From: Nematostella vectensis
Taxonomy: Eukaryota; Cnidaria; Anthozoa; Actiniaria; Edwardsiidae
Assembly (NCBI RefSeq): GCF_932526225.1
Contig: NC_064044.1
Location: 2,671,001 to 2,735,000 of the forward strand
Direction of reading: 5' to 3'
DNA: 64,000 nucleotides
In this document: in pieces, positions 24,141-35,730 of the stretch
Numbering within the stretch: position 1 is the first letter of the stretch
How the letters are laid out: every line of letters begins with the position of its first letter
The notes under the pieces: model-generated
Told to the model about the DNA's origin: nothing
Database searches by the model: none
What the model saw: the letters and a program-made list of their open reading frames with translations, nothing else
Position numbers and translations under genes: made by a program

Positions 24141-24450
24141 TTAGTTATCCCCATCTTCCCTAGTGGGAAATAGGGCCGCGACACGGTGACGCCACTCTTG
24201 GCGGTCCTTTGCAACTTTTAGTGCCTCGCCCCAAGTCAATCCCATCTCTAGCAGCTCAGCCTGGATTGTTCTTCGCCAAGTTGTTTTAGGCCGTCCAGGC
24301 TTACGTTTCCCGATAGGAGTCCATAAGGCTGATGTCTTTGGGATACGTTCCTGCCCCATCCTGAGGACATGACCCAGCCACTTTAGCCGGCGGCGTTTTA
24401 TCTCTTGGGTGATGTTATATGATCCCGTTTTACAGTAACGTTTTACAATA
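24141..24450 (-). mobile_element. 3' end of a LINE (non-LTR retrotransposon) reverse-transcriptase ORF, fragment
   Basis: The minus strand encodes ITQEIKRRRLKWLGHVLRM and then IGKRKPGRPKTTWRRTIQAE, followed by a Trp-containing MGLTWGEALKVAKDRQEW segment and a stop at 24141. This is the typical tail of animal non-LTR retrotransposon ORF2 proteins after the reverse transcriptase. No reverse transcriptase or endonuclease is present, so it is a 5'-truncated dead copy. The frame stays open back to about 24450. Confidence 0.8.
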
Positions 24451-24783
24451 ACTTGTGAAGTAACGGCTTATATGCTTATTGACAATCGTAACTCGCCTTA
24501 CTTGGAAAATTGGCTTCTATTTTTTACTGTTAAAAACGCAAAAATGATAATAGTAAAAATCTTGAAAATGGTTTAGAGATATGTGATCATCGTCGTTGTC
24601 GTGGTATCTTACACCGATATCGTTATCATTACGATTATCGTCACCATATTACCATCAGCCCTACCAAATGTTCCAAAAACAATTATTGCGTCATCATCAT
24701 ATAATCTTAGAGAAAAGAACGAGTGAAACCTGGTCAAATTCCATAGAGAAAGTTACCTTCCCGACATTATCAAATGGTCGTCC
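24451..24783. other. No gene seen
   Basis: Between the LINE tail and the last exon of the fibrinogen-related gene. It should include the 3'UTR of that minus-strand gene. I see no clear AATAAA on the minus strand close to the stop and no recognisable feature. Confidence 0.4.
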
Positions 24784-27700
24784 CTAATGTTGAGATATCA
24801 TCATTCTCACTTGCTTGTAAGAGTAAGAGGGGCCTCTCCACGAGCTCCACACTATCCCGGATGTAAATGGACACGTACCACCCTCATAATAGAAGGCATT
24901 CAAATTACTCTTTACACAGTAGTTAAACCACCACCCTCCGCGAACCCCGCCCTCGGCCGCGCAGTTGACTGGGGCGAGGTCGTTATCCTGCTCCGGGGTA
25001 CTGAACCACATCCCGGTGTGGAAGTCAAGTGAGTCGCCAGCAGTTCCTGAAAGCATACAGCTATTTCAAAAAAAACGTCCAAGATCGCTCTGCCGCACGC
25101 GCCCATACCGCAAGGTAGTATGGGTAATATATGTTGTTTCAGACAATATAATTCTTTACTACCGGCGCAAACTCGTTAAGCGCTGTCAGCAAAGCAAAAC
25201 AACAGTCTATTTAATAAAGTCCTGGAAATAATTTCTGAGCAACAAACCCATACTAGCTCACGGTATAGGCTGAGCGTTTTAGGACAACGTATTTTTGAAA
25301 TAAGTATATACGTTTCAAATTAAAATTGTTCGTGTGAAACATGTGCAAAAAGGACTGCGAAAACAAAAGCATATATCGGCAATGTCATCTATTAGCCATT
25401 ACTTGTTATGGCTATAATTGAAATTGGTCGTGTGAAAAATGTGCAAAAAAGGACTGAAAACATAAGCATATATCGACAATGTCATCTGTTAGCCATAGCT
25501 TGTTATGGCTCTAATTAAAATTGTTTGTGTTAAACATGTGCAAAAAAGGACTGCGAAAACAAAAGCATATATCGGCAATGTCATCTATTAGCCATTACTT
25601 GTTATGGCTCTAATTGAAATTGGTCGTGTGAAACATATGCAAAAAAAAGAAGGACTGCGAAAACAAAAGCATATATCGGCAATGTCATCTATCAGCCATT
25701 ACTTCTTATGGCCTTATGGCCTAAGTTCCTAATTGAAATTGGTCGTTTGTAACATGTTGCAAAAGAAGGACTGTGAAAACGGCGAGGAGATTTGGCTCTC
25801 CCTAATTGTAAACACTCAAAACAGCTATATGTGATAGCTGTTGCCCAGCATTTTACCGCTTCTTACGCAAACCCCTTGCTTCGCGTGTGATGTATTCCCA
25901 CCCCGTGACCCAGCTTCGCGCGTGATGTATTCCGTCACGTGACCCTATCTTCGCGTGATATATTCCCACCCCGTGACCCAGCTTCGCGCGTGATGTATTC
26001 CGTCACGTGACCCTATCTTCGCGTGATATATTCCCACCCCGTGACCCAGCCTCGCGCGTGATGTATTCCGTCACGTGACCCTAGCTTTACGCGTGATATA
26101 TTCCCACCCCGTGACCCAGCTTCGCGCGTGATGTATTCCGTCACGTGACCCTATCTTCGCGTGATATATTCCAACCCCGTGAACCAGCTTCGCGCGTGAT
26201 GTATTCCGTCACGTGACCCTATCTTTACGCGTGATATATTCCCACCCCGTGAACCAGCTTCGCGCTTGATGTATTCCGTCACGTGACCCTATCTTCGCGT
26301 GATATATTCCCACCCCGTGACCCAGCCTCGCGCGTGATGTATTCCGTCACGTGACCCTATCTTCGCGTGATATATTCCCACCCCGTGACTCATTACTTAC
26401 CAGTGTAGCCGCTAGCTGTCAGCTTGTATTTGTTTGCTGCGCTATCCACAGAAAAATCGCTGTACTCGGCGTACCGCATGTTCCCATCCCAGTCCTCTAC
26501 CTCCACGCGGAGAGTCGTCTGTCCCTGATTGGTCAATCGGTGAATGTTAATCAGACCAAGCCAAAACTCACTTGACAGGCTACCAAAACCGGTTTCGTAG
26601 GCCGTCCAGTTTTGATAGAAGTCGACGCTACCGTCTTGTCGTTTTTGGAATACAAGCCAGGCCCTGGGGGTGGACTGGTCGATTTGGCAATACACTTGCA
26701 TCGACTGAAGAAACAGAAATATATACTCTATATCTCAGATGGTTCTTCTAACCATCATTTATGATCATCTACTAGCTTGTCATTTTAACATATGAAACAA
26801 ATGTTGTCATTTGTCTAAATGAAAATCACATTTCAAAGACTTCTATGTAATATCCCATCCAAATTCATTCAACGAACTTTGTTAATGTGAGTGTCAAGAG
26901 GGGGGGGGCATTAACAATAAATCTTTAAATATCTCATGAATGTAACGAAAGGGTCAGAATGGTCACGTGATTTATGGAGTCATCAAAAGCAAAATTTCTA
27001 TTCATTTTATGATAGAAAAATCGTAAGAATACCAAACTTGGATGATGTCATGTGAGGTGAAACAAAATTATCACTTGATGCCTGACATCATTGATGAAGA
27101 AAATATTAATATCTCAAGGTATAAACATCGTCAGACAACCAAACTAAGAAGATGTTTGGAGTGATGTGTGTATTGTCATCCATAGCGTACAAGCAGTCGC
27201 AAAGTTTTATGTTGAAATTATTGAGCGAAAATAAGCAAAGTTTTGGTTGTTAGACCTGCGTTCCTAAACATATACAACTTAACTTCTAACTACCCTCCCA
27301 ATAAAAGTTTTTATCCCAATATGCCCTCAGCCCGACCCCTCTGCTGTCATGCTCTAACCCTTTTCCCCTGGGATAGGCAAATTCTTAGATTCTCTGGTTT
27401 CCATCAGGGTAATCCCCTGGGATAGGCAAATTCTTAGATTCTCTGGTTTCCATCAGGGTAGTCCCCTTGGATAGGTTTATTCTTAAAATATTTGGTTTCC
27501 ATCAGGGTAATCCCCTGGGATGGGTTAATTCTTAGAATCTCTGGTTTCCAGGGTAATCCCCTGGGATAGGCAAATTATTAGAATCTCTGGTTTCCATGGT
27601 AATCCCCTGGAATATGGAAATTCTTAGAATCTCTGATTTCCAGGGTAATCACCTGGGATAGGCAGATTCTTAGAATCTCTGGTTTCTAAGATAATTGTAC

Positions 27701-30700
27701 CTGAATCCCTATCGTCTCGTTGTTGTACTTGATATCAAAAATGCCACTTGAAGAACCCATGTACGCGTGATATTGACAATTCAGCTCTGAAAAGTATGAT
27801 TCCTTGGATATTAGTATGAGAAGCAGAAGACAGAAATTCAGGGTGATACGCGAGCGTGCGGAGCCAAAATAACCTGAACAACTTTGCCCTAATTTCTCTG
27901 TAGAACTATTTAATTAAAATCATAAAGCAATAGAATACATTTCTTGCATAGTGTCCCATTCTATCAAGTTAGTGTATAAAGACACCCCAAAATATTTCTT
28001 ACCTCGGAGAAAAAAAGTAATCTTAGTTTCCTAATGGCATCTGTTTATGAATACTAATATCAATTTCCTAAAAATTCTTGAAAAAAAGTTCAACCCGATA
28101 TTTAATCCAAAATTAGTTTGATATTGTTCAGCATCCTCTGGTATTGCCTTTATACAAGGCAATGATGTCAATGATGGCAATGATGGCAATGATGGCAATG
28201 ATGGCAACGATGGCAATGATGTCAATGATGGCAACGATGGCAATGATGGCAATGATGGCAATGATGGCAATGATGGCAATGATGGCAATGATGGCAATGA
28301 TGGCAATGATGGCAATGATGGCAATGATGGCAATGATGGCAACGATGGCAATGATGGCAATGATGGCAACGATGGCAATGATGGCAATGATGGCAATGAT
28401 GGCAATGATGGCAATGATGGCAATGATGGCAATGATGGCAATGATGGCAATGATGGCAATGATGGCAATGATGGCAATGATGGCAATGATGGCAATGATG
28501 GCAATGATGGCAATGATATTCTTAGACTGACTTTTACGCATTGTGGAACGGGCGTGACACGCCCGTGAATATCATAAATTTAATATTATAAATTTAATAT
28601 CATGAATTGAATATTTTAAATTGAATATCATAAATTGAATATCATTAAGTGAATATAATTAAGTGAATATCGTAAATTGAATATCATTAATTGAATACCA
28701 TTAATTGAATATCATAAATTGAATATTTTAATTCTCAGGCACGAACGACTAGGAGGTCCATTTAAATCCAGGCAGAATTTATTATCTGCAAAAAAAAAAT
28801 GTCTGCTCTCTCCTTTACATGCACCTTGATCTTTATTCTCACTAACGTGAGAATAAAGGTGGCCCTAATGTTTTAGGGCCACCCACTAGCTGCTTTATTC
28901 CTCCAGTTGCACTTTAACAATTTCAGGGAAGAAAAGCGTCCTGTTAAATATATTTGCGCCAATGATAGAAGTGGGAACTCATCGATAAGGGAACTAATAG
29001 AGAAGGGTGAAAATGCTGGCTCTAGAGTAAGTTGTAAGATTAAAAGGTCGAAGGGTTTCTTACCCGTGCAGTTATACGGATCAATCTTGCCATAGAGAGC
29101 TGAAACACACGTGCAATTGTAACCGCCCTTTGTGTTGTTGCACGTTGATTTCGCGTTACATTTGTGAGTTCCGGACGCACACTCATCGATATCTGTAATA
29201 AAATATTTCATGGAAAAATAGGAAACCTCAGACTGACTATAGGGCTCTAGGTACATTAAACATAATTATGTAACACAACAAGCTTGAGCTGCTTATTTCA
29301 ATGCTATACACTGACCATAAGGCTAAGTCAAACGTCGTATTACCCATGAGCCGTATTCAATGCAAATGAATCGAGTCGATTGTTTCATGTTCATTTGCAT
29401 GCATTTGCATTGAATACGGCTCATGGATAATACGACGTTTGAACGTAGCCTAACCGCTGTTTCTCACTCTTCATGTCACACACCATGCGTGACACATCTT
29501 ACCTTCCATCTCCATGTCACACACCACGCATGACGCATCTTTACCTTTCATCTCCATGTCACAACGCGTGACACATCTTACCTTCCATCTCCATGTCACA
29601 CAACACGCGTGACACATCTTACCTTCCATCTCCATGTCACGCACCAAGCATGACACATCTTACCTTTCATCTCCATGTCACAACGCGTGACACATCTTAC
29701 CTTCCATCTCCATGTCACAGACAACGCGTGACACATCTTACCTTCCATCTTCATGTCACACACCACGCGTGACACATCTTACCTTCCACCTCCATGTCAC
29801 ACAACAGTGACACATCTTACCTTTCATCTCCATGTAACAGACCACGCGTGACGCATCTTACATTCCATCTCCATGTCACACAGCACGCGTGACACATCTT
29901 ACCTTCCATCTCCATGTCACACAGCACGCGTGACACATCTTATCTTCCATCTCTATGTAACACAGCACGCGTGACGCATCTTACATTCCATCTCCATGTC
30001 ACACAGCACGCGTGACACATCTTACCTTCCATCTCCATGTCACACACCATGAGCGACGCGGTTCCCGTGTTTCTTATGTCTATCCAATACCACCCGCTGC
30101 TAGCGCATGATTCGCTTGATTTGATCTCCTCACATGTGTTGCCTGGCAACTCCTCGATGGATCCGAGGGCAACTGGAAGATTTTTTTAATTAGAAAGAAG
30201 TACTTGGCTTTTATTAAAAAGTATGAAACATTGATTTGTCATCACGACGAAATCCATTATTTTCAGATCGTTTTTCTGAATGAATACCAAAGAGCCTAGA
30301 GTAATAGTCTAGGCGTTTTTGTTGTGTCGATACTTTGTTATTGCAGGCCAAAATATAATACAACTAGTCTTGTGCGTGCGAAATTCGATGCAAAAATTCC
30401 CTATTGGCAACCAAACGCGCCGGCTCAAACAAATATCAAAATCACCAAAATAGAATAATATGTAATTTGCCATGGTGCCTTGATTAAATCGTTAAAAGTC
30501 AATTCTAAATTGAGTGTTGTGTCAAAAGCACTCCAATTCCTTATCCAAAACGACAAATTAATCATGACCCAAATAGGAAAGTTTGTCTAGAAAAAAAAAT
30601 GTCCTCGTATTTTCATTCAATCAATGAAATATGCAATGCGTTTAAAACAATTGGGAATATTTGAAAGGATCAAAACAAATAAATCAACATACCTCTGTTA

Positions 30701-30990
30701 TCCCTCTGCATATACCAGCCGCTATCATAGTCCACAAGATCGTCCGGTCTCGCGTCCTTTGTCCGATTATTCAGCTCACAAGCCATGGTGTCGTAAAGAT
30801 AGTTAATGCTCTGACAGCGCTGATCGTTTTCACACTCCGCGTAACACTGCATTTGGTTGTTGCCAGTCACTTTACGGATAACATGTTCTACAAGTCGTTT
30901 CCTGGAAAACGATACCATGGAAGGCTTTTGGCAGACGTTCGTTGCTTCAGCAAGAACAAAAAAACTTGTAAAAATGAGATAAGTAAGCAT
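24784..30990 (-). CDS. Secreted PAN/Apple - cbEGF - fibrinogen-related (FReD) protein, 408 residues
   Basis: Six exons on the minus strand: 30990-30693, 30172-30026, 29192-29064, 27786-27701, 26704-26401, 25046-24784. They total 1227 nt and every junction is in phase (phases 1,1,1,0,1). Residues 1-16 are a signal peptide; ~20-97 a PAN/Apple-like domain (CQKP...QCYAECEND...CQSINYLYD...CELNN); 100-148 a short Cys segment [19 protein letters not shown] ending VCDMEMEG; 149-191 a calcium-binding EGF ([18 protein letters not shown]); 192-408 a fibrinogen-related domain with [23 protein letters not shown], the STPEQDND calcium loop, NCAAE and WWFNYC. FReDs bind glycans or acetyl groups; an extracellular recognition role is inference from the family. 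The Met start is supported by the hydrophobic leader. The introns hold several minisatellites, one of which copies the donor at 30026. Confidence 0.85.
25275..25790. repeat. ~120-bp tandem repeat, four to five copies
   Basis: Unit blocks: aattgaaattggtcgtgtga, aacatgtgcaaaaaaggact, gcgaaaacaaaagcatatat, cggcaatgtcatctattagc. Copies diverge by several percent and small indels. Intron 5 of the fibrinogen-related gene. Confidence 0.8.
25875..26395. repeat. ~67-bp minisatellite rich in GTCACGTGAC, ~8 copies
   Basis: Unit: cttcgcgcgtgatgtattcc, gtcacgtgaccctatcttcg, cgtgatatattcccaccccg, tgacccag. It abuts the donor of exon 26704-26401 (minus strand gtaagtaatg) without copying exon bases. Each unit has a perfect palindromic E-box site. 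Confidence 0.88.
27365..27700. repeat. ~60-bp minisatellite, about six copies
   Basis: Unit: taatcccctgggataggcaa, attcttagattctctggttt, ccatcaggg. It ends at the donor of exon 27786-27701 (minus). Exon bases are not copied. Confidence 0.8.
28161..28517. repeat. 9-bp (atgatggca)n minisatellite, ~40 copies
   Basis: Because the unit is a multiple of three, it is open in several frames on both strands (Met-Met-Ala, Leu-Pro-Ser, Ile-Ala-Ile repeats). A few copies have gtca or caac. It is intronic in the fibrinogen-related gene and absent from the second segmental copy. These frames are not genes. Confidence 0.95.
28564..28738. repeat. AT-rich ~14-bp tandem repeat
   Basis: Repeats of ttgaatatcataaa with variants (cattaag, cgtaaa), about 12 copies, right after the 9-bp array. 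Confidence 0.75.
28831..28882. other. Two abutting perfect hairpins
   Basis: 28831-28842 (ctttattctcac) pairs with 28847-28858 (gtgagaataaag) over a 4-base loop taac. Immediately next, 28859-28868 (gtggccctaa) pairs with 28873-28882 (ttagggccac) over tgtt. No base separates the two stems. Function unknown; could be a transposon end or an RNA structure. Confidence 0.8.
29321..29450. mobile_element. Foldback element with ~50-bp arms and TAA target-site duplication
   Basis: Left arm from ggctaagtcaaacgtcgtat; right arm ends atacgacgtttgaacgtagc c. The arms match over about 50 bp with a few mismatches; loop ~30 bp. Both sides are flanked by taa, as expected for PIF/Harbinger-type MITEs. In the second segmental copy only the tip of the right arm survives (39099-39111), so a deletion end falls in this palindrome. 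Confidence 0.75.
29465..30050 (-). repeat. ~41-bp minisatellite that copies the 5' splice site of exon 30172-30026
   Basis: On the minus strand the exon ends tgtgacatggagatggaag and the donor is gtaagatgtg. About 14 copies of this junction follow, with linker tcacgcgtgctg. Each copy keeps ~19 bases that encode the CDMEMEG end of the exon plus a gtaag or gtaaa donor. The second segmental copy has a longer version (39110-40070). Confidence 0.9.
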
Positions 30991-31239
30991 AATTATTAAA
31001 TATTTCGCCTTACTTCCTTAGCGTTGGTTTTGATCAAAATAATGTCAGTTTGGGGTTCCAGCTATTAAAGTACGATTCGCGCTGCCTTGGCCACCAATAA
31101 AAAGATCCCCAATCAGCATGTGAAGTTTGATTAACACGAGTCTCATAACTAGAAAGGTAAGATGGATGTTAATAATGGAGTAGCTTAATATTGGGAGCAG
31201 TGGGAATCCACCAATATTTCGGCAATGCTGCCTTTATAT

Positions 31240-31332
31240 GCACGCTTTCACAAAGTCTGTTAAACTTTGATATTTATTAAAGTATTTTTCACAAAGTCTG
31301 TTAAACTTTTATATTTATTAAAGTATTTTTGC
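31240..31332. repeat. 45-bp tandem doublet
   Basis: Two copies of cacaaagtctgttaaacttt plus atatttattaaagtattttt. Upstream of the fibrinogen-related gene. Also present, slightly changed, at 41250-41333. Confidence 0.8.
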
Positions 31333-32154
31333 GATGACTGGCTATTGAAGTTAGTAGTATGTGTCCCTTTTTTTCGGATAAACACAAAACTCTGACACCC
31401 TTTTGGCAAACTTTTATTATTCAATTTGTCAATAGAAATTGATAGTTTCCAAGAAGCTCTACAAATGACCAATCATTTCTCTTTCCTGTAATCAATTAAT
31501 TGAGGATTCTTATTTTCTAGTCCTCAACCATATTTTTTTGCTTTGCCCATGGATATTTAATTTAATTATACATAGATCAGTCTGCGCTTGATTCACTTCA
31601 ACAGCAACACACAATGACATCAATGTTTACTTCTACGTATAAATGCACGCATCGTGACGCCGTTACAATCGATTGGGAGGAAATAACGGAAAACATGACT
31701 TGACGTTTCCAATAAGCTCATTTCACATCAAATAATGCGGAAAATTCCCCTAAGTACTTAGTGAGTAATATCAAACAGAATATCAAATGCGACTTTTTTT
31801 AAATCGATGCGACTTTTTGTAAAGTGCATTGAAATTTTAGCTTATCGTTCCTGAGCTCATACATAGAGCAAGGACGATCAAGGAAAACATAAGCAATAAA
31901 AAGCCAAAATCTGGGTATGTGCATATCAATCTCACTTTATTTGTGTTTTGAAAAGGGAAAATCACTCCCGAATACAAGGAACTGATGGCCATTGTGAGAA
32001 ATTGTATCTTCTTTCTCCATTTCTTCAAAGTGCGCATGTTCAGGGTTTTTCCGTCATGTCGATGGGGAGTGATTGTACTACAGCTGTCAAGTTGGGCACT
32101 GTTTCGCAGTCGCTCTCGTTACACGAATTGTTTTAATTATTTTCGGTGTCTACG

Positions 32155-32335
32155 TTCACATTTCACGAATTTAGGCATGGGAAATCACAAGTCACAAAAG
32201 TAAAAATTCCCCAATCACGGATCACGATAGAGTATCCGATCACGATTCACGAATCTATTTTTAGGCTTTTCAGGGATCACGAATTTAATTTAGGGCCAAT
32301 CACGAATCACGAAAATACTTTTCACCACCCTGAAT
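32155..32335. repeat. 'atcacgaatcacgaa' dispersed repeat
   Basis: A degenerate run of tcacgaatcacgaa motifs with aaattccccaatcacgg, gggccaatcacgaatcacga. Its counterpart in the second segment is 41592-41750. A related cacgaatttcaagtttcacg string lies at 38040. Probable short transposon. Confidence 0.5.
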
Positions 32336-33620
32336 AAATCACGCCGCCATTTTACGCTCCCGCTCAATGCCGAGTGACACAATGCATCCATTTCCATCGG
32401 CTAATTCAAGCGAGTAACCAAGATATTTTTAATCAAATATTGTCAATATTGTATCAGACTTCATTCGTAGAACGCGCGCTCTGATTGGTTCGCTATCTCG
32501 GAATAATAGGAGATTATTTACCGCTAAAACCCGGAGGAGTCGGTTTGTAAAAATGCCATTACAAGAAACTTACTTTTAGCACCCGAAATTATCGAGCTTC
32601 ATATTAAAACGGCAATTTTGCTAAAATTGATTTAGATTCATTGTTCTTTACGGAAAATCGGCTTCAAACTCCCTGTGTTTTGACAATTTCCCGCCGAAAT
32701 GATTTTGCAACGCGCGCCGACAAATTCAAAGTTTGCTAAAATTTTAATTGCGATAAACAAAAGCAGCACATCGTCACTTTTTACGAAGGAAAACGACAAG
32801 TTACTCAAAGTATAGGGCTACAAAATGTATCACAATCAAACGGATTATTTCAGTGATTGAACCTTATCATCTGTGGAGGATTCAAAGCGAAAGAAATAAC
32901 TTACTTGGAACAAATTCGTGAAAACGAGTCAAACGGGATTAAATTAGTCCCACTAGTCTACAAAATAATATTGGTCAAAATTCGTAATTGTCTCCATTGG
33001 AGGTTCTGTATTTCGTGGTGGTTAAAAACAGTGTGTGGAAAAACAAAATGGATTTGGTGGCCTCAATGTTCAGAGCGAGCAAAATCTTCAAAAAGATACA
33101 AACATCAAAACAACGCTCAGAAGCGATACCTCGTTTCGCGGGACCATTATTAAAGGTAAACAAAGTTGGAAATTCGATAAAATAATTACAGCAAAATGTG
33201 TCTTGTTCAGTCCCCGCCAAGTATTTACTAAAACAACTATTCTCCTCATGCTCAGCGAATCTATTTACTTCTCCCTCGGCGAATAATTGTTAAGAATTTT
33301 CAATTATGAACAATAACAAAGGAGTGGTTGATCGACATTCTTTAACTTAAAACATGTCAAAATGATTAGAGCTAGTACGTTAGGTATCAGCAGCATGTTT
33401 TTATTCTATTGAGGCGACAGTGTTAAGCTCCTTTTTCGTAGACAGGTCCTGCTTGTCAGTTTATGCTACACAGTTTAGACTTTAATCCTGGATTCGCGCC
33501 TGTAGATAAAAACTGATAGCAACGCACACAGGGTTCACGTTTGTTATTTTTGCCATGCCGACATCGTGGTTTGTTGTCCAAAAGTCTGAAATGAGGGGAG
33601 TACCATATAAAGAAGTATAA

Positions 33621-33690
33621 CGAAGCTGTTATATCTGCACGAGTCTGGAATTCTGCCATCTTCCACCCCCGGGGGGGTGGGGTTTGTCAC
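33621..33690 (-). pseudogene. Degenerate discoidin (F5/8 C) exon fragment
   Basis: cgaagctgttatatctgcac plus gagtctggaattctgccatc, ttccaccccc parallels the real discoidin exon at 36815-36875 (cgaagctgtgatgcttgagt, ctggaatgcttccatcttcc, atccccaggggg). The minus-strand reading keeps a Leu-Gly-x-Glu-Asp-Gly-x-Ile-Pro-Asp-Ser core, then loses similarity. No flanking splice sites are evident. Probable dead duplicate exon; repeated at 43094-43163. Confidence 0.5.
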
Positions 33691-33778
33691 ACAACGTGTC
33701 CACGGGCTAACCCAGGCCTTCAGTAATGTGTAGATCGTTTCATTTGTGGCTCGATACTTGGTTATAGCAGGGGAGGTT

Positions 33779-33930
33779 ATAGCATTCTTTTAATGTGATG
33801 CCCCTTTAGCACAAAGGGCGGAAGAGGGTGGAACTGGGGCCTACTACTGTAGGGCATTCTTTTAATGTGATGCCCCTTTAGCACAAAGGGCGGAAGAGGG
33901 TGGGACTGGGGCCTACAACTGTAGGGCATT
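33779..33930. repeat. ~72-bp tandem doublet
   Basis: Two copies of gcattcttttaatgtgatgc, ccctttagcacaaagggcgg, aagagggtgg, ctggggcctac. A single copy is found in the second segment (43255-43330). Confidence 0.8.
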
Positions 33931-34554
33931 AGTACAAACAATGCTTCAGTGCTCTTTCTCACCCCTCCCCCCTGCTTTCCTGGTTGCTACGTGACCAGTG
34001 TGCTTCATATGGCCTTTGCATGTGTAAATCCCTCACTGTAACATTTCTCAACTTTATTCAAGCTCTTTTAACTCATTTGTAGGTTTGGCCAACAGGTTAT
34101 TATGTATGCCACTGTACTAGAAATGTATGGAATGATTAGGCAAGTGATAAAATGTAGTTGAAATATCCATAGATGGTGGCTTTGCCTAAAACGGAGCTCC
34201 TATAAACGTGATTATTCTTTTTAGAAAATATGGTTATAGATAATTACAGATCCTATTCATTTTGTTACCAGGGAGATTACCTTCTTCAAGACAAAAAGTA
34301 CAGGGTGGTAGTAGTAGGGGGTGCGGTACTGGCAACATTCCCACCCCCAGTATCTATAGATTATGAGAAAATGACCATTATAAGCTTGGCTCACAACATT
34401 GTAATGTTCACTAAATTGTTGTGACGTTTCTTTCCTTTTATCTGTTTGTTTACTTGATTTGATAGCTATTTTAAACACGATCTTCGAGTGTTTTGAATGG
34501 CTTAAATTTCTCATCAATATTCAATAGGCATGTTGAATAGCTTTTGAAATGTCA

Positions 34555-34855
34555 GATGGGATGCACCCAGACAGAGAGACCATGCAGATACACCCTGACA
34601 CCAAGACCATGCAGATGGGATACACCCAGACAGGGAGTCCATACAGATGGGATACACCCAGACAGGGAGACCATGCAGATGGGATACACCCAGATAGGGA
34701 GACCATGCAGATGGAATACACCAAGACAGGGAGACCATGCAGATGGGATACACCCAGACAGGGAAACCATGCAGATGGGATACACCCAGGCAGGGAAACC
34801 ATGCAGATGGGATACATCTAGACAGGGAGACCATGCAGATGGATACACCAAAACA
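34555..34855. repeat. 32-bp minisatellite, ~9 copies
   Basis: Unit: accatgcagatgggatacac, ccagacagggag. Open in most frames on both strands but no coding signal. In the second segment the same array (43960-44515) has ~17 copies, so it has grown or shrunk since the duplication. Confidence 0.9.
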
Positions 34856-35494
34856 GGGCAAACTTTGAAGCAATTGCAGGTTAAAAGCCGGACAAGGAAA
34901 AGTGATTATTATTTTTTTTTGGAAATGTATGCCCACCTTTTTATATTTGTATTACAAAGACATTTCATATAATATTAAAAACATGTACAATGTGCAGGTT
35001 TATTTTGATTTCCTTTTTTTGTATTGTAGATGGACTCCAGATTATCAATTTCTTTTATCTACACCACTGAAAGATCCACCACCTCTCTAAAAACATTTTA
35101 GCTAGGTATGTCACGCAAAAACATCGCGTGACAAATAGCAAAACGACTGCGTGTCTGAGTACACAACGACTGCGTGACAGAGACCAGAAAACAAATGCGT
35201 AGGAGGTTAGCTATGAGCCAACGAACTAATAGGTAAATTACGTGCTTTCCTTGTTTTTTTTTATTGCTTTTTATGAGCTATTTCTTGCCCTAGCCCGTTT
35301 GAGGATGTCTTTTTCCGACAATAAGACATCCATGTACTAGCAATGTTTTATATCAACAAAAATGATTGGAGTATTTAACAACCCTTGAAATCCACAGCTG
35401 AAGCACACGCACACGCTTCCTGGGAATCCTGGCGGAAAAGCTTTGCTCTCAAAAAACGAGCTTTATCGAGCGTGAAAGCTCGTTAAATAAGATA

Positions 35495-35716
35495 CACCTA
35501 TTTCACAAAAGGTTGTCAGTGCAAATGCCAAATGGCTTATGGGTACTAATTATTCGTAAAATTAAAGGTGTTAAATTACGTCCAGCAATGTTAGAGCCAA
35601 GCATTGGTAACCTTTAATAGATAGTTGTTTTGATTTATTCATATTCTTCACTTCTGGTCTTAGAACTGCCATTTGCCTATCGCCATTTGCACTGACAACC
35701 TTTTGTGAAATAGGTG
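35495..35716. mobile_element. 222-bp MITE with TA target site, forming the discoidin gene 3' end
   Basis: Terminal inverted repeats cacctatttcacaaaaggtt and gtcagtgcaaatg are perfect over ~33 bases and flanked by TA on both sides, as in Tc1/mariner-type MITEs. The right end stops 14 bp past the discoidin stop codon. Inside, on the minus strand, AATAAA occurs at 35639-35634 and would serve as the gene's poly(A) signal. Confidence 0.8.
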
Positions 35717-35730
35717 TATATCAACCCAGT

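Noticed and set aside
28031-28541. Leu-Pro-Ser, Ile-Ala-Ile and Met-Met-Ala repeat proteins
   Set aside because: Product of the 9-bp array read in three frames; intronic and absent from the second segmental copy.
32857-33290. Overlapping 65-98-codon frames repeated at 42443-42758
   Set aside because: Kept in both segmental copies only because the DNA is duplicated. Frames lie on both strands, codon content is poor, and there are no domains or splice support.
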